A DNA stretch of 64,000 nucleotides from Rheum nobile. Taxonomy: Eukaryota; Streptophyta; Magnoliopsida; Caryophyllales; Polygonaceae. The notes below the pieces were generated by a model, which saw only the letters and a list, made by a program, of their open reading frames with translations, was not told the DNA's origin and searched no databases. How positions within the stretch are numbered: position 1 is the first letter of the stretch; each line of letters starts with the position of its first letter. The stretch covers positions 496,001 to 560,000 of the forward strand of contig WOAB01000765.1 of NCBI GenBank assembly GCA_027886185.1. The letters are read 5' to 3'. A program made the translations under genes and the position numbers. This document shows positions 32,236 through 44,242 of the stretch, piece after piece.

Positions 32236-34605
32236 ATTTCCCTAAACAAACTCTCTCTCTCTCTCCTTACTAATCTCTCTCTGTCTTCTCTACTGAACTC
32301 CTTCTCCTTTCTTCTTCTATCTCATCTCTCTCATCTATGTCTAATTATCCTTCTCAAACACATTCGATCTATCATTTTCACAGGTTACTGTTCTGATCCA
32401 GACCAGGACATTACAAATTGGGGAGCCACGCACCCGCAATGCGAGAGCGTGACCTATTTGATACGGATACCCGTTCAGTGTATCTCGCTCCCGCTTCGCG
32501 TGGTCGTGCATCAAGTCTCTGTATGCGTAGACAGTTGAGCTTATTTAGTGAAAAAATTTGAACGTAGCTAGCATCTTTTTTTTTTTTTAAATATAAATAT
32601 TGTAGAATACATTGCACCACAACCACTACATAACCACCATTACAAACCCTGTTGTTATCTAACATACCTATAAATTCACACCAAAGGCATATCAATAAAC
32701 CGACAAGTAGTATATGAATATAATTATATCAATACTTATCTTGTCCAAGACATACATTTGTAAATAAATCAATATCTCAATGATCATGAAAAGAAGTGCT
32801 AAGAGGATTGGTCATATCTTGCTTTCATTATTTGCGAACCAGTTCTTGGTTGCTAATGAATCAACTGCTTTGATGGTAGCAACTGATGCTCAACCTGTTA
32901 CATACTTACATGAATCTCAATCACCCTGTTCAATTAAACCAATAAAAACAAGAACTTAAACAAATTACTTATAAAATGTATAAGTTAAAACTGAAACGCA
33001 AAACAAAGGCTTTTATAGTGAAAATATCATGAATTAGTGTTTGCACCATTTGTCTTATATACTGATCACTTACACAATCTCAGTAGCTCCAGTGTGCTGT
33101 GCATATCAGACCAATCCATAAATTGATAGTAGCACTAGATTAGGGTGCCATAAAGCAAGTAAGATGGAAGTTACGCTAATTTTATTATAGATAAACATTA
33201 TTGAGCGACAAGTTGGCACTATGGTGTTCAATGAAAATTTAGAATTAAATAAACATGTGGAAGTGAATTATCTAGTTAATCACTGATGCAAAACTCTATC
33301 CACACTACATTTAAATTAGCTAGTTAGACTTCGACAAGAAAAAACATACTAGCTAATCTAACTGCTAGCCTGTTAGCTAGTTAGAGTGCCTTAATCTATA
33401 TAACTTATACGAATTATGTAGTAAGATATGCATAAATTGACCTTAGAAATACATGAAGCATAGGTATGCAATAAAATTTAGCTTGCAACACAGTAATTAG
33501 TTTTAAATGCCATACTTGCTGATTGAAAATCTTATTCGCTTGAGCTATTTCAAACATTCAAGCCTCTTTTCTTGATATGTGATACTTCGATTGTGTAATT
33601 GTTGATATATGTTATACAACAACTTGTTTCCCTTGTTGCTTGTTTGCTCATATTAGAAGAACTACTGATGTAGTTGTTGATAACCTCGCGAACAATATCC
33701 CTTCAGATGGTTTTCATCAACTTTTATTTTCTAATGTACCTGAGCAAATTGTAAGTTTGGCCACTTCAGATTCAATTGAGTGACAGCAGCTTAATTGATT
33801 TCCGAAAAAAATGAAAATTGAAATTCTGTGATCTAGGAATCAACTCATGGTTCCAGCAATCCAAGCCCATCGGTGACAATGAATACTAACCCGGTACATA
33901 TCAATGATATCATCTCATATACACTAACATTTTATACTAACTACAGGATTTATAAAATTCAATGTTATTAATAAACTTACAATCCAACTGTACTGTTAGT
34001 TGGGTATTGTAGATTGATGATACAAACGTGTTGCGCGCCGTTTGCAAGATAATCCATTATGTTGTAAGTAATGCATGAATAAATGGGCTAAAACATGCTA
34101 CAAATAACAAATATAAGCCCAAGGTAAAAGAAAATATTGCCAAACTAACAAATAGACAAGTTAAAAACAATTCTGCATGTTCTATACTTAATTCATTTAT
34201 ATGTAGGCATTACGAATCCTTGTATATATAATCAAATTACCTTGAAGAAATTAGACGTAGAGGTGTTTCGTAATTTAGAATTTCCCATTATATAAAGAAA
34301 TTACAAGAATGCATAAGCAACTTGTTGGAATACCAACTTTTACTGCCTCTAAATGCTACAACCAGACAAGTGTAAACTTCAATAAAAGTTATAAAACCAT
34401 GATCGATCACAAAACATATAGAATTAAAAAATGAAAGTGCTTAGTGATAAATGAAAGTGTCAAACAGTATACTTATCTCAATAACACTTTTATCTGAATT
34501 CTATCCTAAGCACCTGCTAGTACCAAACTTATTTTAATTCAATTTAAGCTTAATTATTGTGGTGCCCCACTCATCAAGTAAACCAAGGTTAGTTATTCAC
34601 TATTA
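32236..34605. other. Spacer: CT microsatellite, then AT-rich sequence
   Basis: A (CT)n tract and CT-rich sequence lie at about 32253-32340, and the GC-rich hairpin-like motif recurs at 32425-32500. From 32500 on the sequence is AT-rich. The tetramer-rich 'gctagttag' motif recurs in both orientations at 33310-33385. I see no gene or complete element. Confidence 0.4.
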
Positions 34606-34637
34606 CTAGAAATCGAAGCCCGTGCGAAGCACGGGCC
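34606..34637 (-). mobile_element. Helitron 3' terminus (minus strand)
   Basis: On the minus strand GCCCGTGC, TTC, GCACGGGC forms a perfect 8-bp hairpin, followed by TTCGATTTCTAG and then T. Hairpin plus CTAG before T is a canonical Helitron end. The element body would lie to the right. Its 5' TC end was not fixed; a candidate near 35388 is weak. Confidence 0.7.
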
Positions 34638-35394
34638 GTTTGTGTATATGTAGTGTTACGGTATAAATATGAGTATGTAATATATGGATCGTTGTTCTAT
34701 GTTTTATGTTAGACGGTATATTGTTTAATATGTATTTAAATGTAATATCTAAGTATGTTAGGTATAAAATGCTATGATTGTAGTTATGAAGCGGATTTTT
34801 TTTCTTCATAATTTTGGTTAGAAGTATAATTTTAATTTTGAATTAAGGTTGAAGTTCTTTTTTATAGGGATGTGTTTTTTTTGTATGAATTTTTGTGTGA
34901 ATATTTTTAGAAATGTGTATCTAAGTTCAAAAATTAGCCACAAAAATGTAGAGTAATTAAAGAACAGTAGTTTCCAGTAATTAAAGTGTTGTTGTAATGT
35001 ACTTTTCTAGCACTTGCACTCACCCTCTCAAAATCGCCTTCTAATAATAACTTTCCCCCCTTTTTTCTCTTCATTTAATCAATCCCACTTGCAAAATAAA
35101 ATATGCCTTTTCCTCTCTGATATTTAACCATGGCGGATGCGACAGAGAGCTCAACAATGGCAAGCATAGATCCAAGGCATCGTCTTTTCCTCTCTATTGC
35201 TCTCCACATTCACAGACTCCCGTAATCCTGAATCGAACGCCTCAATTAGAACCTCCGCCCATGTTTATGATATCAGAAGGAAGGGTTTTAGGATTTCCTG
35301 GATGAGGTGTTCTGGGTGCACGGCGCAGCCGGAGGTGGCGGTTCTGGCGCCGGTGGCAGTGATTAGGTCTTCGGCGTATTGGAAAGAGATAGGG
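34638..35394. other. Probable Helitron interior with a GC-richer block
   Basis: Bases 34640-35100 are AT-rich. Bases 35130-35397 are markedly more GC-rich, with ATGGCGGATGCG at 35132 and a run encoding Gly/Ala-rich sequence. No family is recognised and the frame is interrupted. A captured gene fragment is possible, since Helitrons often carry them. Confidence 0.35.
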
Positions 35395-37313
35395 TAGAGG
35401 AAGAGCAAGAAACCCCACACTAACCTAGGTTAGCAATTTGGATCTCAGCAAAGAACCCGCAATCAAATCACAAATCAAGAAACTATACTAGCAAATTACA
35501 AACCAAGTTTAACCAAAGCTCAAACTCAATCAAAGTAGATAGTTTACTAAGATAGTCAAATGAACACCACGAAGTCACAACTTGGTGAAAACCCAAACAC
35601 ACACACAAAAACACATATAACACAACACACATACATAAAATACACACAACATAGATTGACCAACCACAACAACGCAAAAAGTGCAACCAAACTCTGTTTT
35701 TCCATGGCAGGCTAAACCACAACCTAATACACTATGTGCCGCAACTAAGAGACATATAAAGTTAACCTTGAAAACATTCATGTGCATCAACTAAAACACA
35801 GAACAAGGAAAATCAGGAATTGCAGATAGAATTCAAAAGTGCGATTGTCATGCAGTTTAAATCCAAGGCAATCAACTAAATAAGTCTTGAGAGACTTATC
35901 TCAAAACCAATCAATAACACTCAACGAAGATCGATATTTATTTGAAAACCCGCCCTAAACAAGCCAAATTCACACGAAAACCCTTGAAAACACACTTGTA
36001 AATGAAAGATCCCAAATTTCAGCGTTTGAGAGTCAATTTGAAAAATATAAAACCAGACCGAACGACGTCCTATATTTCACAAAATATACATAATTACAGC
36101 CTTCATTGTTTTGAACCTAATACCCTAAGAATTATCCTAATCGAACTTCCCACAAAATAGATATCACTAATATACTCCACTACTATCCATTGCTTTTCAT
36201 ATTAGAACCCTTACTCGATTTTTCATACAAATCATAACCTATATTTCCTCAAAAATCATGAAATTATAAAGGGGTTTTTTGCGCCAAACCACCCGTTATA
36301 TGCCCGATTTTTCATGAAACCACCCGTTATATCGATAATTATTTTAAACCACCCATATATGGCCATCCGTTAACAAGGATCCACCCACGAGCTTACTCCG
36401 TTAATTTCTCCGTTAAAAAATGTAAAAAGTCCAAAATACCCTTGTAAATATATCAAAATTTCAAAAAAATGTCATTCTTCCTCCACCATAAACCCTAAAC
36501 AATATACTCAATGCATAAACCCTAAACCCTAAACCCTTATACCTTAGACTTCAGTACTCGTCCATCAACATATCATACCTCTAAGTCCGATCTAAACTCA
36601 ATGTATAATGAATTTCCAAATTACTTAGCTCAACCTAGTTTTCAATGAATACTGATAATCACTTATAGATTTTTATCTGCTTCGATACATATCCAAATAT
36701 CATGAAATTTTACAGACACTATCCCTACTATGTCACCTACACCCATTAAATTTTCATAAAATTTCGAGTTAAGGAACGTACCCAAATCAACCTTATACTC
36801 TGTTGCACAAATAAGGAAGATGGAGGCTGAGAAGAAGGAAGAGATTGTGGATGGTAGGGTTTGAACGTACATTATAATTTATAAGGGTAGATTAGGTTAG
36901 GTTAAAATAATAAATTAGGTCTAACCCAACACACTAAATATACATATAAAATATTAATAAAAATAAATACTAGTATCATTAAGTAATATTCATTAATTTC
37001 TATAACCCGAAGTATTATACCAAATTTAAAAACTAACTAGGAATTTCCATAATTTTGCAATACGACATTCAATTGAAACTAGGTCACTTAATCCTCGAAA
37101 TAGATATGCTATCTCTTATCCAAAAACAACACTAACAATCTCCATAAAGGATGCTTAGCCCGATCTTATATAGTATCGACTGCAATCCAAGATCCGACGT
37201 ACTACCTCCACTGAAACAACTCAGAAAATGAAAGGAATGTGATCCACTTTTCAAATCCAATTTTCAAAACCACTCTAACAAATAAAATTTCAACCGAAAT
37301 CGGGGATATTACA
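35395..37313 (-). repeat. 3' LTR of the non-autonomous element (truncated)
   Basis: Matches 38530-40211 in the same orientation, e.g. the phrases 'cacaacttggtgaaaa' and 'ccatcaacatatcatac'. It ends GGGGATATTACA at 37313. A block of about 275 bases at 36270-36545 is absent from the partner. Confidence 0.75.
36270..36545. mobile_element. Short insertion inside one LTR copy
   Basis: The block is missing from the partner LTR at about 39372. It holds three copies of 'aaaccacccgttatat'-like sequence, and ends with three runs of CCCTAAA. The ends (AAAGGGGTTTT and AAACCCTT) look like imperfect inverted repeats, so a MITE is likely. Confidence 0.5.
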
Positions 37314-38205
37314 TATACCTCCCCTTAAATAAAGTTTCATACTCGTAACTAGAAGCAAACAATAAAAAACAATAGAAGCGAAAAGACCACTCGTTGCGGG
37401 GAGATGTCCATATGTGTGTATAAATATAAGATATCCAAATAAGCCTATATGCATATGCTCAAAATATTTCATAATTATCATAATGCTACACGTCTACAAA
37501 GCAACAATTATCTAGAATAACTCATACCAATTTCATCACAGCAACCAACCAACATAACTCGCATCAATTAGTTAACAACGATCATCGAAATTAACTCAAA
37601 AGTCTCACCCATCACATATCAATAACCATTGAAAAACACATAACTCACAAGTCTCAAACCAATCTCATAACAAAAACAATCCAACATAACTTGAGTCTCA
37701 AACCCATCATGTGGCACTCTGCGGCCTCAACTCATGGCACACAATGGTTAGCGCACAACTCTACACGTTGCCCATTATCAAAACATCAACTTCTAACCTC
37801 GAGTGAGTCCCTACTAGAGCACCCACCAATTTTTTTTATAATCTCGAGAAGGGGTCCCTCATAGCCGCATGGTTATACTCGGGGGTCATTTCCTCAACTA
37901 CTTACCCCATATCCATAACCATACCGGGGAAAACCAATGCAATCAATCTTCATGCATTTCAAAAGATCACTAAACGATTAGGAAGTACTATGTCCCAAAG
38001 TACGGCCCTACATATCCGCTTGCATATATAGCACTTAGAAGGATTGAAAAACCAATAGAGAAGAAATTTACTATGCACATATCACATGGAAGACGTTGGT
38101 GGCTCGATGGTTCTAGCTCTAGACTCACTCCTACAAAAAATACCCTTTTAGAATAACAACCTTAACCAAAAGAAGTGGAAGGAAGCAGACCAATCTTGAA
38201 ACCTA
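37314..38205 (-). other. Interior of the non-autonomous LTR element
   Basis: About 0.9 kb with no ORF of note. The minus strand begins after the primer site at 38206 and ends with a purine tract (CTTTATTTAAGGGGAGG) at 37314-37333. Confidence 0.6.
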
Positions 38206-38218
38206 GGCTCTGATACCA
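38206..38218 (-). other. Primer-binding site of the non-autonomous element
   Basis: TGGTATCAGAGCC on the minus strand, four bases from the LTR start TGTAACACTCCC at 38223. Confidence 0.85.
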
Positions 38219-38222
38219 TTTC

Positions 38223-40211
38223 TGTAACACTCCCAAACCCGGGGCATCATAGCGTCGTGGATTTCACCAGGTGCCCACTAGGCGAATGAGAGTAGATCGA
38301 ATAATAACAATGACATAAACAACTTAAGACTGGAACTCAATAGAACTAATCGTCAAAATGAAATCAATGCCTAACACAAGGTCAACTAGAATCAACAATA
38401 ATGTCAGAGCACACAACACAATACTAAAGGAAGCCTAAAGGCTAAACTAGCACCACTATCGAGCACCTCCAACTCCTCCATGTAGCTTTTCAATATGTGC
38501 AGAGCTAAAACCTGTAATCGAAAACAAGTAGATATCAAACAGAAAGACCTAGAGTAACATGGGTTAGTAATTAGGATATCAGCAAAGAACCCACAATCAA
38601 ATGACAAATCAAGAAACAAAACATGAAAATTACAAACAATGTTTAACCAAATCTCAAACTCAATCAAAATAGAAAGTTTACTAACATAGTAAGACGAACA
38701 CCACGAAATCACAACTTGGTGAAAACAAAAAAACACACACACACAACGCAACACACACATACACAAAATTAAGACAACATAGATTGACCAACATTAACAA
38801 CGCCAAAAGTGCAACCAAACTCTGTTCTGCCATGAGAGGCTAAAACACAACCTAATACACTATGTGCCACAACTAAGAAACATACAAAGTTAACCTTGAA
38901 AAAAATCACGTGCATCAAGTAAAACACAGAATAAGGAAGATCGTCATGCAGGTCAAAGCCAAGGTCATCAACTAAATAAGTCTTGGGAAAATTACCTTGA
39001 AACCAAGCAGTATTACTCAACGAAGATCAATATTCATTCAAAACCCAGCTTAAACATGACATGGAGATGCAAACCACAAATCAACATGAAAACCCTTCAA
39101 AATGCGTAAAAGACCCCAAATCTCAACATTTGAGAGTCAACTTGAAAAATATAAAAACCAGACCGAATGACGTCCTGAATTCCTCAAAACTTACACAAAG
39201 ATAGCCTCCAATGTTACAAACCTAGTGCCTCAAGAATTATCTTAATCAGACTTTCAACGAAAGAGATATCACTAATATACGCCACTGATATCCATTGTTT
39301 TCAAGATTTGAACCCTAACTCGATTTTTATACAAATCACAACCTAACTATCCTAAAAAATCATAAAATTAATAATACAGAAACTAGACTTCAATACTAGT
39401 CCATCAACATATCATACAACTAATTCTGATCTAAACTAAATCTATAATGAATTTCCAAATGAAATCTTTCAACCTAGTTTTCCATGAATATCGAGAATAA
39501 CTTATAAAATTTTATCTCCTATGATGCAAATCCAAATATCATGAATTTTTTACAGAAATACCCCCTAATATGTAACCTACATCCATCAAAGTTTAATGAA
39601 CTTTTGAGTTTAGGAACGTAGCCAGATCCACCTTATATTCTACTGCACATATGGGGAAGATGAAGGCTGCGAAGAAGGAAAAGATTATGGAGGGTATGGT
39701 TTGAACGTACAGTAGTATTCATAAGGGTACATTTGGTTATGTTAAAATAATAAATTTGGCCTAGACCAACACACTTATTAGACATATAAAATATTAATAA
39801 AAATAAATATTATTATCCATAAGTAATATTCTTTAATTTCCTACAATTGCCAATTACTCAAGCTTCAAAATATAGTATCCTGGCATGATATATATATATA
39901 TAAACTATAACCCAAAGTATTATACCAAACTTAAAAACTAACTAATAATTTCCATAATTTTGCAATACGACATTCAATTCAAACTAGTTCACTTAATCCT
40001 CGAAATAGAAATGATATCTCTTATCCAAAAAACAAGACTAACAATCTCCATAAAGGATGTTTAGCCCGATCCTATATAGTATCGATTGCAACCAAGATCC
40101 AACGTACTACCTCCACTTAAACAACCAATAAATGGAAGGAATGCGATCCACTTTTCAAATCCAATTTTCAAAACCATTGAAACAAATAAAACCGAAATCG
40201 GGGATATTACA
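38223..40211 (-). repeat. 5' LTR of the non-autonomous element
   Basis: 1,989 bases, from TGTAACACTCCCAAACCCGG to CGGGGATATTACA. It is the more complete of the two copies. A (TA)n run lies at about 39888-39902. Confidence 0.8.
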
Positions 40212-40246
40212 ACTCTCCCCAAATTGCAAGTTTTACTGGAAATGAA

Positions 40247-40366
40247 GAATGTCGCCAAGGCAACAAAGATCAATTAGAAGAACCTAAATGAAATAATTCT
40301 CATGACATGGAGAAAAATGTCGCCAAGGCAACAAAGATCAATTAGAAGAACCTAAATGAAATAATT
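40247..40366. repeat. Tandem duplication, 68-bp period
   Basis: About 52 bases starting aatgtcgccaaggcaacaaa at 40249 recur 68 bases later at 40317 with no visible change, which implies a recent duplication. Confidence 0.85.
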
Positions 40367-41080
40367 ATACCTACATTTCCATTTATTTTCTTCGAACATA
40401 TATTATGCACCTCTAACCCACTAAGACCACTCCCACCAGCATAATCCTTTTTGTCACACTAGATGTTATGACTATAAACACACTAGATGAAGATGAGGCT
40501 AATTTAAATAGAACGAAATAAAGGGGGGAGAATTTGATTATGACTATGGAAGAATCACCAATAACGAGCACGAACTGAATGATTTTTCACGAAACAAATC
40601 AAAGGAATAATATATTGTTTATGCTATAGAAGAATGTACAATAACACCAAAAAACAATGGTGAATCGATTGTAATCAAAACCAAATGAGCAAAAGAATGA
40701 CTGATGGCCATGGTAGAATCGAATAAAAACTCAATTTGTAGAAAAGAGAACATGACCGTGTTTTGTGGGAGAAGGGCTTTACAACACAAATTGGAAAAAT
40801 CCCCATTAATTCATTAAAGTACCCCTTAGGCACAAGTTATGTTATTGCCGCATGATGAAACCTATCAGACGGTAGAGGTGTCCTCGCATGTTTTTACCGA
40901 AAAAGAGGTCCATCCCAAATCCAAATAAATTTGGCCCAGTAATTTGGGCCAATTGCTTTTTGTTGAATCATTAATGTGTAAGTTTAGGGAATGATGAAAC
41001 TGTTCTCTAGGCAGCGGAATACTTAAACTAGTTTAGGTAACAATGAAACTTTGACACAATTCCCTGGAGAATAAATCCAA
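40367..41080. other. Spacer without recognised features
   Basis: AT-rich sequence with no convincing ORF or element end. Confidence 0.4.
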
Positions 41081-42485
41081 TGATAGGTGTTATTTCATAC
41101 ACCTTTACTAGCAATTATTAGCATGATTTGGAGGAGTTTTGGATGAGTTTTGGAGCTAAGTCTGTGATCCCTGAAGTTATGGAGAGAAGTGAAGATATCC
41201 CAGGATTTGCAGCTTAGATGGAGACATGAGAATAGAGATGGAGCTGCTGGAGCATATTTGGAGAAGACTACCAACACTTGGTAGTAATGAAGAGCAGCAG
41301 AAGAAGAGAAGAGGAGCTGGAGAAGAGAGTGAGCGAGTTCACCGCCCCGTGCCAGAATCATCGCGGCCCGGCGGTGACTCCCAGAGAAGACTGAAGCCCC
41401 GCGCCAGAGGAAGCCACCGCCCCGCGGTGGAAAGCCTGATGCCCCGCGGTGGATCTCACCGCCCCGCGGTGGCCGTGTTAAATGCCGCGCGCCCAGAGAC
41501 AGTTATTTCCTTTTATTTCGTTCAGACTTTATTATTTTATTATTCTGTTTCCTTTATTGTTGGCATTAGTTTAACCTAGTTTTCTTAAGACTATTTAAAG
41601 TCCTCTTTCTAGGTTAAGAAGAGAGACACTCGTTACTACTTTATTTCAGACGTTATTTTTCCCTTAGAGTTTCATCCCCCTTTGATGGAGCACTAACTTC
41701 CCTTTGTTCTACTAGACGATTGAAGCAATACAGTTAATGTGTTTGTGAGATTTCTATTCCTTGTTCTTATCCTTATAAGTGTTGGTTTGATTCTCTTGGT
41801 TATATTGATTATTGATTTCTTGTTATTCTTCATAGCCTGATCAACTAGGTTGAATACTTTTTATCAACTGATAGGATTGCATATAGGGGTTCCGCGTGCA
41901 TATCTAGTGGCATACACGATTGTGCATATAGGGGTTCCGAGCGTACAATCGTGAGTGGGAATTATTTGCATGTTAAATAGTAAGGCGTCTTCTATTTGCA
42001 TGTATCCTATATCCTTGTGTGCATTGCTATTGCTGCGTTAGTGGTAAAGTATACCGATAACTGAACGAAATAAAAGGAAATAACTGTCTCTGGGCGCGCG
42101 GCATTTAACACGGCCACCGCGGGGCGTTAGGCTTTCCACCGCGGGGCGGTGGCTTCCTCTGGCGCGGGGCTTCAGTCTTCTCTGGGAGTCACCGCCGGGC
42201 CGCGGTGATTCTGGCACGGGGCGGTGAACTCGCTCACTCTCTTCTCCAGCTCCTCTTCTCTTCTTCTGCTGCTCTTCATTACTACCAAGTGTTGGTAGTC
42301 TTCTCCAAATATGCTCCAGCAACTCCATCTCCATTCTCATGTCTCCATCTAAGCTGCAAATCCTGGGATATCTTCACTTCTCTCCATAACTTCAGGGATC
42401 ACACACTTAGCTCCAAAACTCATCCAAAACTCCTCCAAATCATGCTAATAATTGCTAGTAAAGGTGTATGAAATAACACCTATCA
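41081..42485. repeat. Large inverted repeat, arms of about 425-445 bp
   Basis: 41081-41525 and 42061-42485 are near-perfect inverted copies around a unique centre of about 535 bases. Both outer ends begin TGATAGGTGTTATTTC, an LTR-like start. On the right a purine tract (GGGGGAATT, minus strand) precedes that start, as for a 3' LTR. Each arm has a GC-rich block with repeated CACCGCCCCGCGGTGG-type motifs. The simplest reading is two LTR copies in opposite orientation, or a fold-back. The paired 88-codon frames (41095-41361, 42205-42471) are the same arm read from each side, not genes. Confidence 0.85.
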
Positions 42486-43250
42486 AATTCCCCCATACTT
42501 AGACCTTTACTCATCCCGAATAAGCTAAAGAAAACCCTACTCTCTCAATCAACACCAAGGTCTCAGGAAGTACAAGAAAATATGACACCAGCAATTACAA
42601 TATATCAACAATAAGCTCCAGACAACCAAAATAAGTGATGCAAAGATAATTCTAATCCTAACTCCAAACTAGCTCCTTATCGCTCCAGAGTGGCCAACCC
42701 GAACTCCTTATACCACCTCTTCTTATGACGCCTCGCCAAGAAATAGAGAGAAATCCTAGAATCACTCTTCTTCTTTTACGCTCATCTTGCCTAGGCGCCC
42801 TTTCGGGTTTTCACCTAGCCACTCATTTCATTTTGCTAGATATCTCACATATACTCACATCACTTCAGTCCAATTTTGCCTTGGTCTATACCAGCCGGAC
42901 TACCTGCTTTTTACCTGAACTTCCCTTTCGGGTTTTCAGCTCATCCCAGGATTTTGGTTGTCTTTTTACTTTTTTTTGGCTTTTTTTTTTTACCTAATCA
43001 GCCAACAAGTTGATCAAGAAGAACCTAAACTTTTAGGTGTTAACCTAGTAGGATTTCATATGTATACTTGTGTTATTAATTTGGTTACAAATGCTCAAGA
43101 TAGTAAGGACTTCCAATCTAGTCACACACAATTCCTAGATCACCTAGATTCCAAGGCAAGTGATTATAACCTAATAGCTCAAGATCAGAATACTCACAAA
43201 GCTCGTATCTTGATCAGAATACTCACATATCTCGTATCTTAATCTTTCTC
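42486..43250 (-). other. 3' internal sequence of an LTR element (Tat/Athila-like, tentative)
   Basis: Next to the LTR start at 42485 lies the polypurine tract. Further right the phrase 'cctttcgggttttca' occurs twice (42799-42815 and 42923-42937), in non-coding sequence like the 3' internal regions of long gypsy elements. No pol is present. Confidence 0.4.
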
Positions 43251-44223
43251 TCTCTCTGTTTCTTCGTAGGCTCGAAAGTCGTGAATTGTGTTCTCAACCA
43301 AATGTTAACTTTTATGTATATATAGACCTAAGATAAGATCTCTAACACCTATATTTTAGTCAGCCCATACACCACTTAAAATATTATATTTCCAATCCTA
43401 TTTGTGTAGATACAATCTTATAACAAAAGATATTATTCTCACAACTTACTCAAACTTCTATCTAATCTTAATACTTGTGGCTCAAGACTTCAAAATATCT
43501 TCTTTCCATGTTTAACAAAATCTTCCTTCAAATTCCGGTGCTCCTTCTCTTCGTTTACACTTAGTTTATTCGCATTATTCCTTCGTTTTCACAAAACAGA
43601 TAGCGCGTCATCTCAGTTTCTTCGCTCAACGCCTATATGTTCCTTTGTTTACTTTTTGTTCCTTTACTTTTAGTTTTTCTTCTATTGGTTTCCACTTTTA
43701 CCCGATTCGTTCTGTAACCTAAAACTTATAGGAACAAGAAAACAATAAAACCTAATGTTGTTTATAATCATCAGAACCAGAGGGAACAACATTATTCCAA
43801 CAATTTCTCCCTTTTTGAATATGACAAACCCATCTCAAAATTTTCCGCAAAACATATTATGGATGTATAAAACAAAGTTTCCAACAATGTTCCCCTTTAA
43901 TAGACTATCACAATTGTTACCTTAAGTCGCAAACAAATCCACCCACGACAATAGCATTTTTCCAAAATTGTAAAATATGGAACAATAAGACTATTATCTT
44001 CCTTGATTTGAGCTCAAATCACAATTTTCCACACTTTAGTGATGTGATCACGCCTGTGCCACATCAAGTGCAACAAGATCAAGGAGAACCAAGTGGTGCC
44101 CTAATGCGTAAGACATCACTGTCAAGTCTTAAGATAGCGCCGTCATGTCCGGTCACTTGCTCGGCTGCGCGCGCCATGCAAGATCAAGCAAAGGACGCGG
44201 CACAAGTCACGCCACCATGAGCC
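43251..44223. other. Spacer left of the CACTA element
   Basis: No gene is recognised. A 70-codon frame at 44008-44220 ends just before the insertion site. It may be part of the degenerate gypsy element that resumes at 58161, but I cannot show it. Confidence 0.35.
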
Positions 44224-44226
44224 ATT

Positions 44227-44242
44227 CACTACTAGAAAACGC
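44227..44242. repeat. CACTA left terminal inverted repeat
   Basis: CACTACTAGAAAACGC, preceded by ATT (44224-44226). Confidence 0.95.

Larger units (their letters stand above)
35395..40211 (-). mobile_element. Non-autonomous LTR element with 0.9 kb interior
   Basis: Direct repeats of about 1.9-2.0 kb (35395-37313 and 38223-40211) flank only about 910 bases. The inner edges are standard: polypurine tract AAGGGGAGG beside 37313 and a primer site at 38206-38218. There is no gag or pol motif. This is the layout of a large retrotransposon derivative that would depend on another element's proteins. The left LTR lacks about the first 300 bases, so no target duplication can be checked. Confidence 0.75.

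Noticed and set aside
36480..36540. Interstitial telomere
   Set aside because: Only three CCCTAAA units, at the edge of a MITE-like insertion.
42205..42471. Conserved 88-residue protein in two copies (41095-41361 and 42205-42471)
   Set aside because: The copies are the two arms of one inverted repeat; the conservation is at DNA level.
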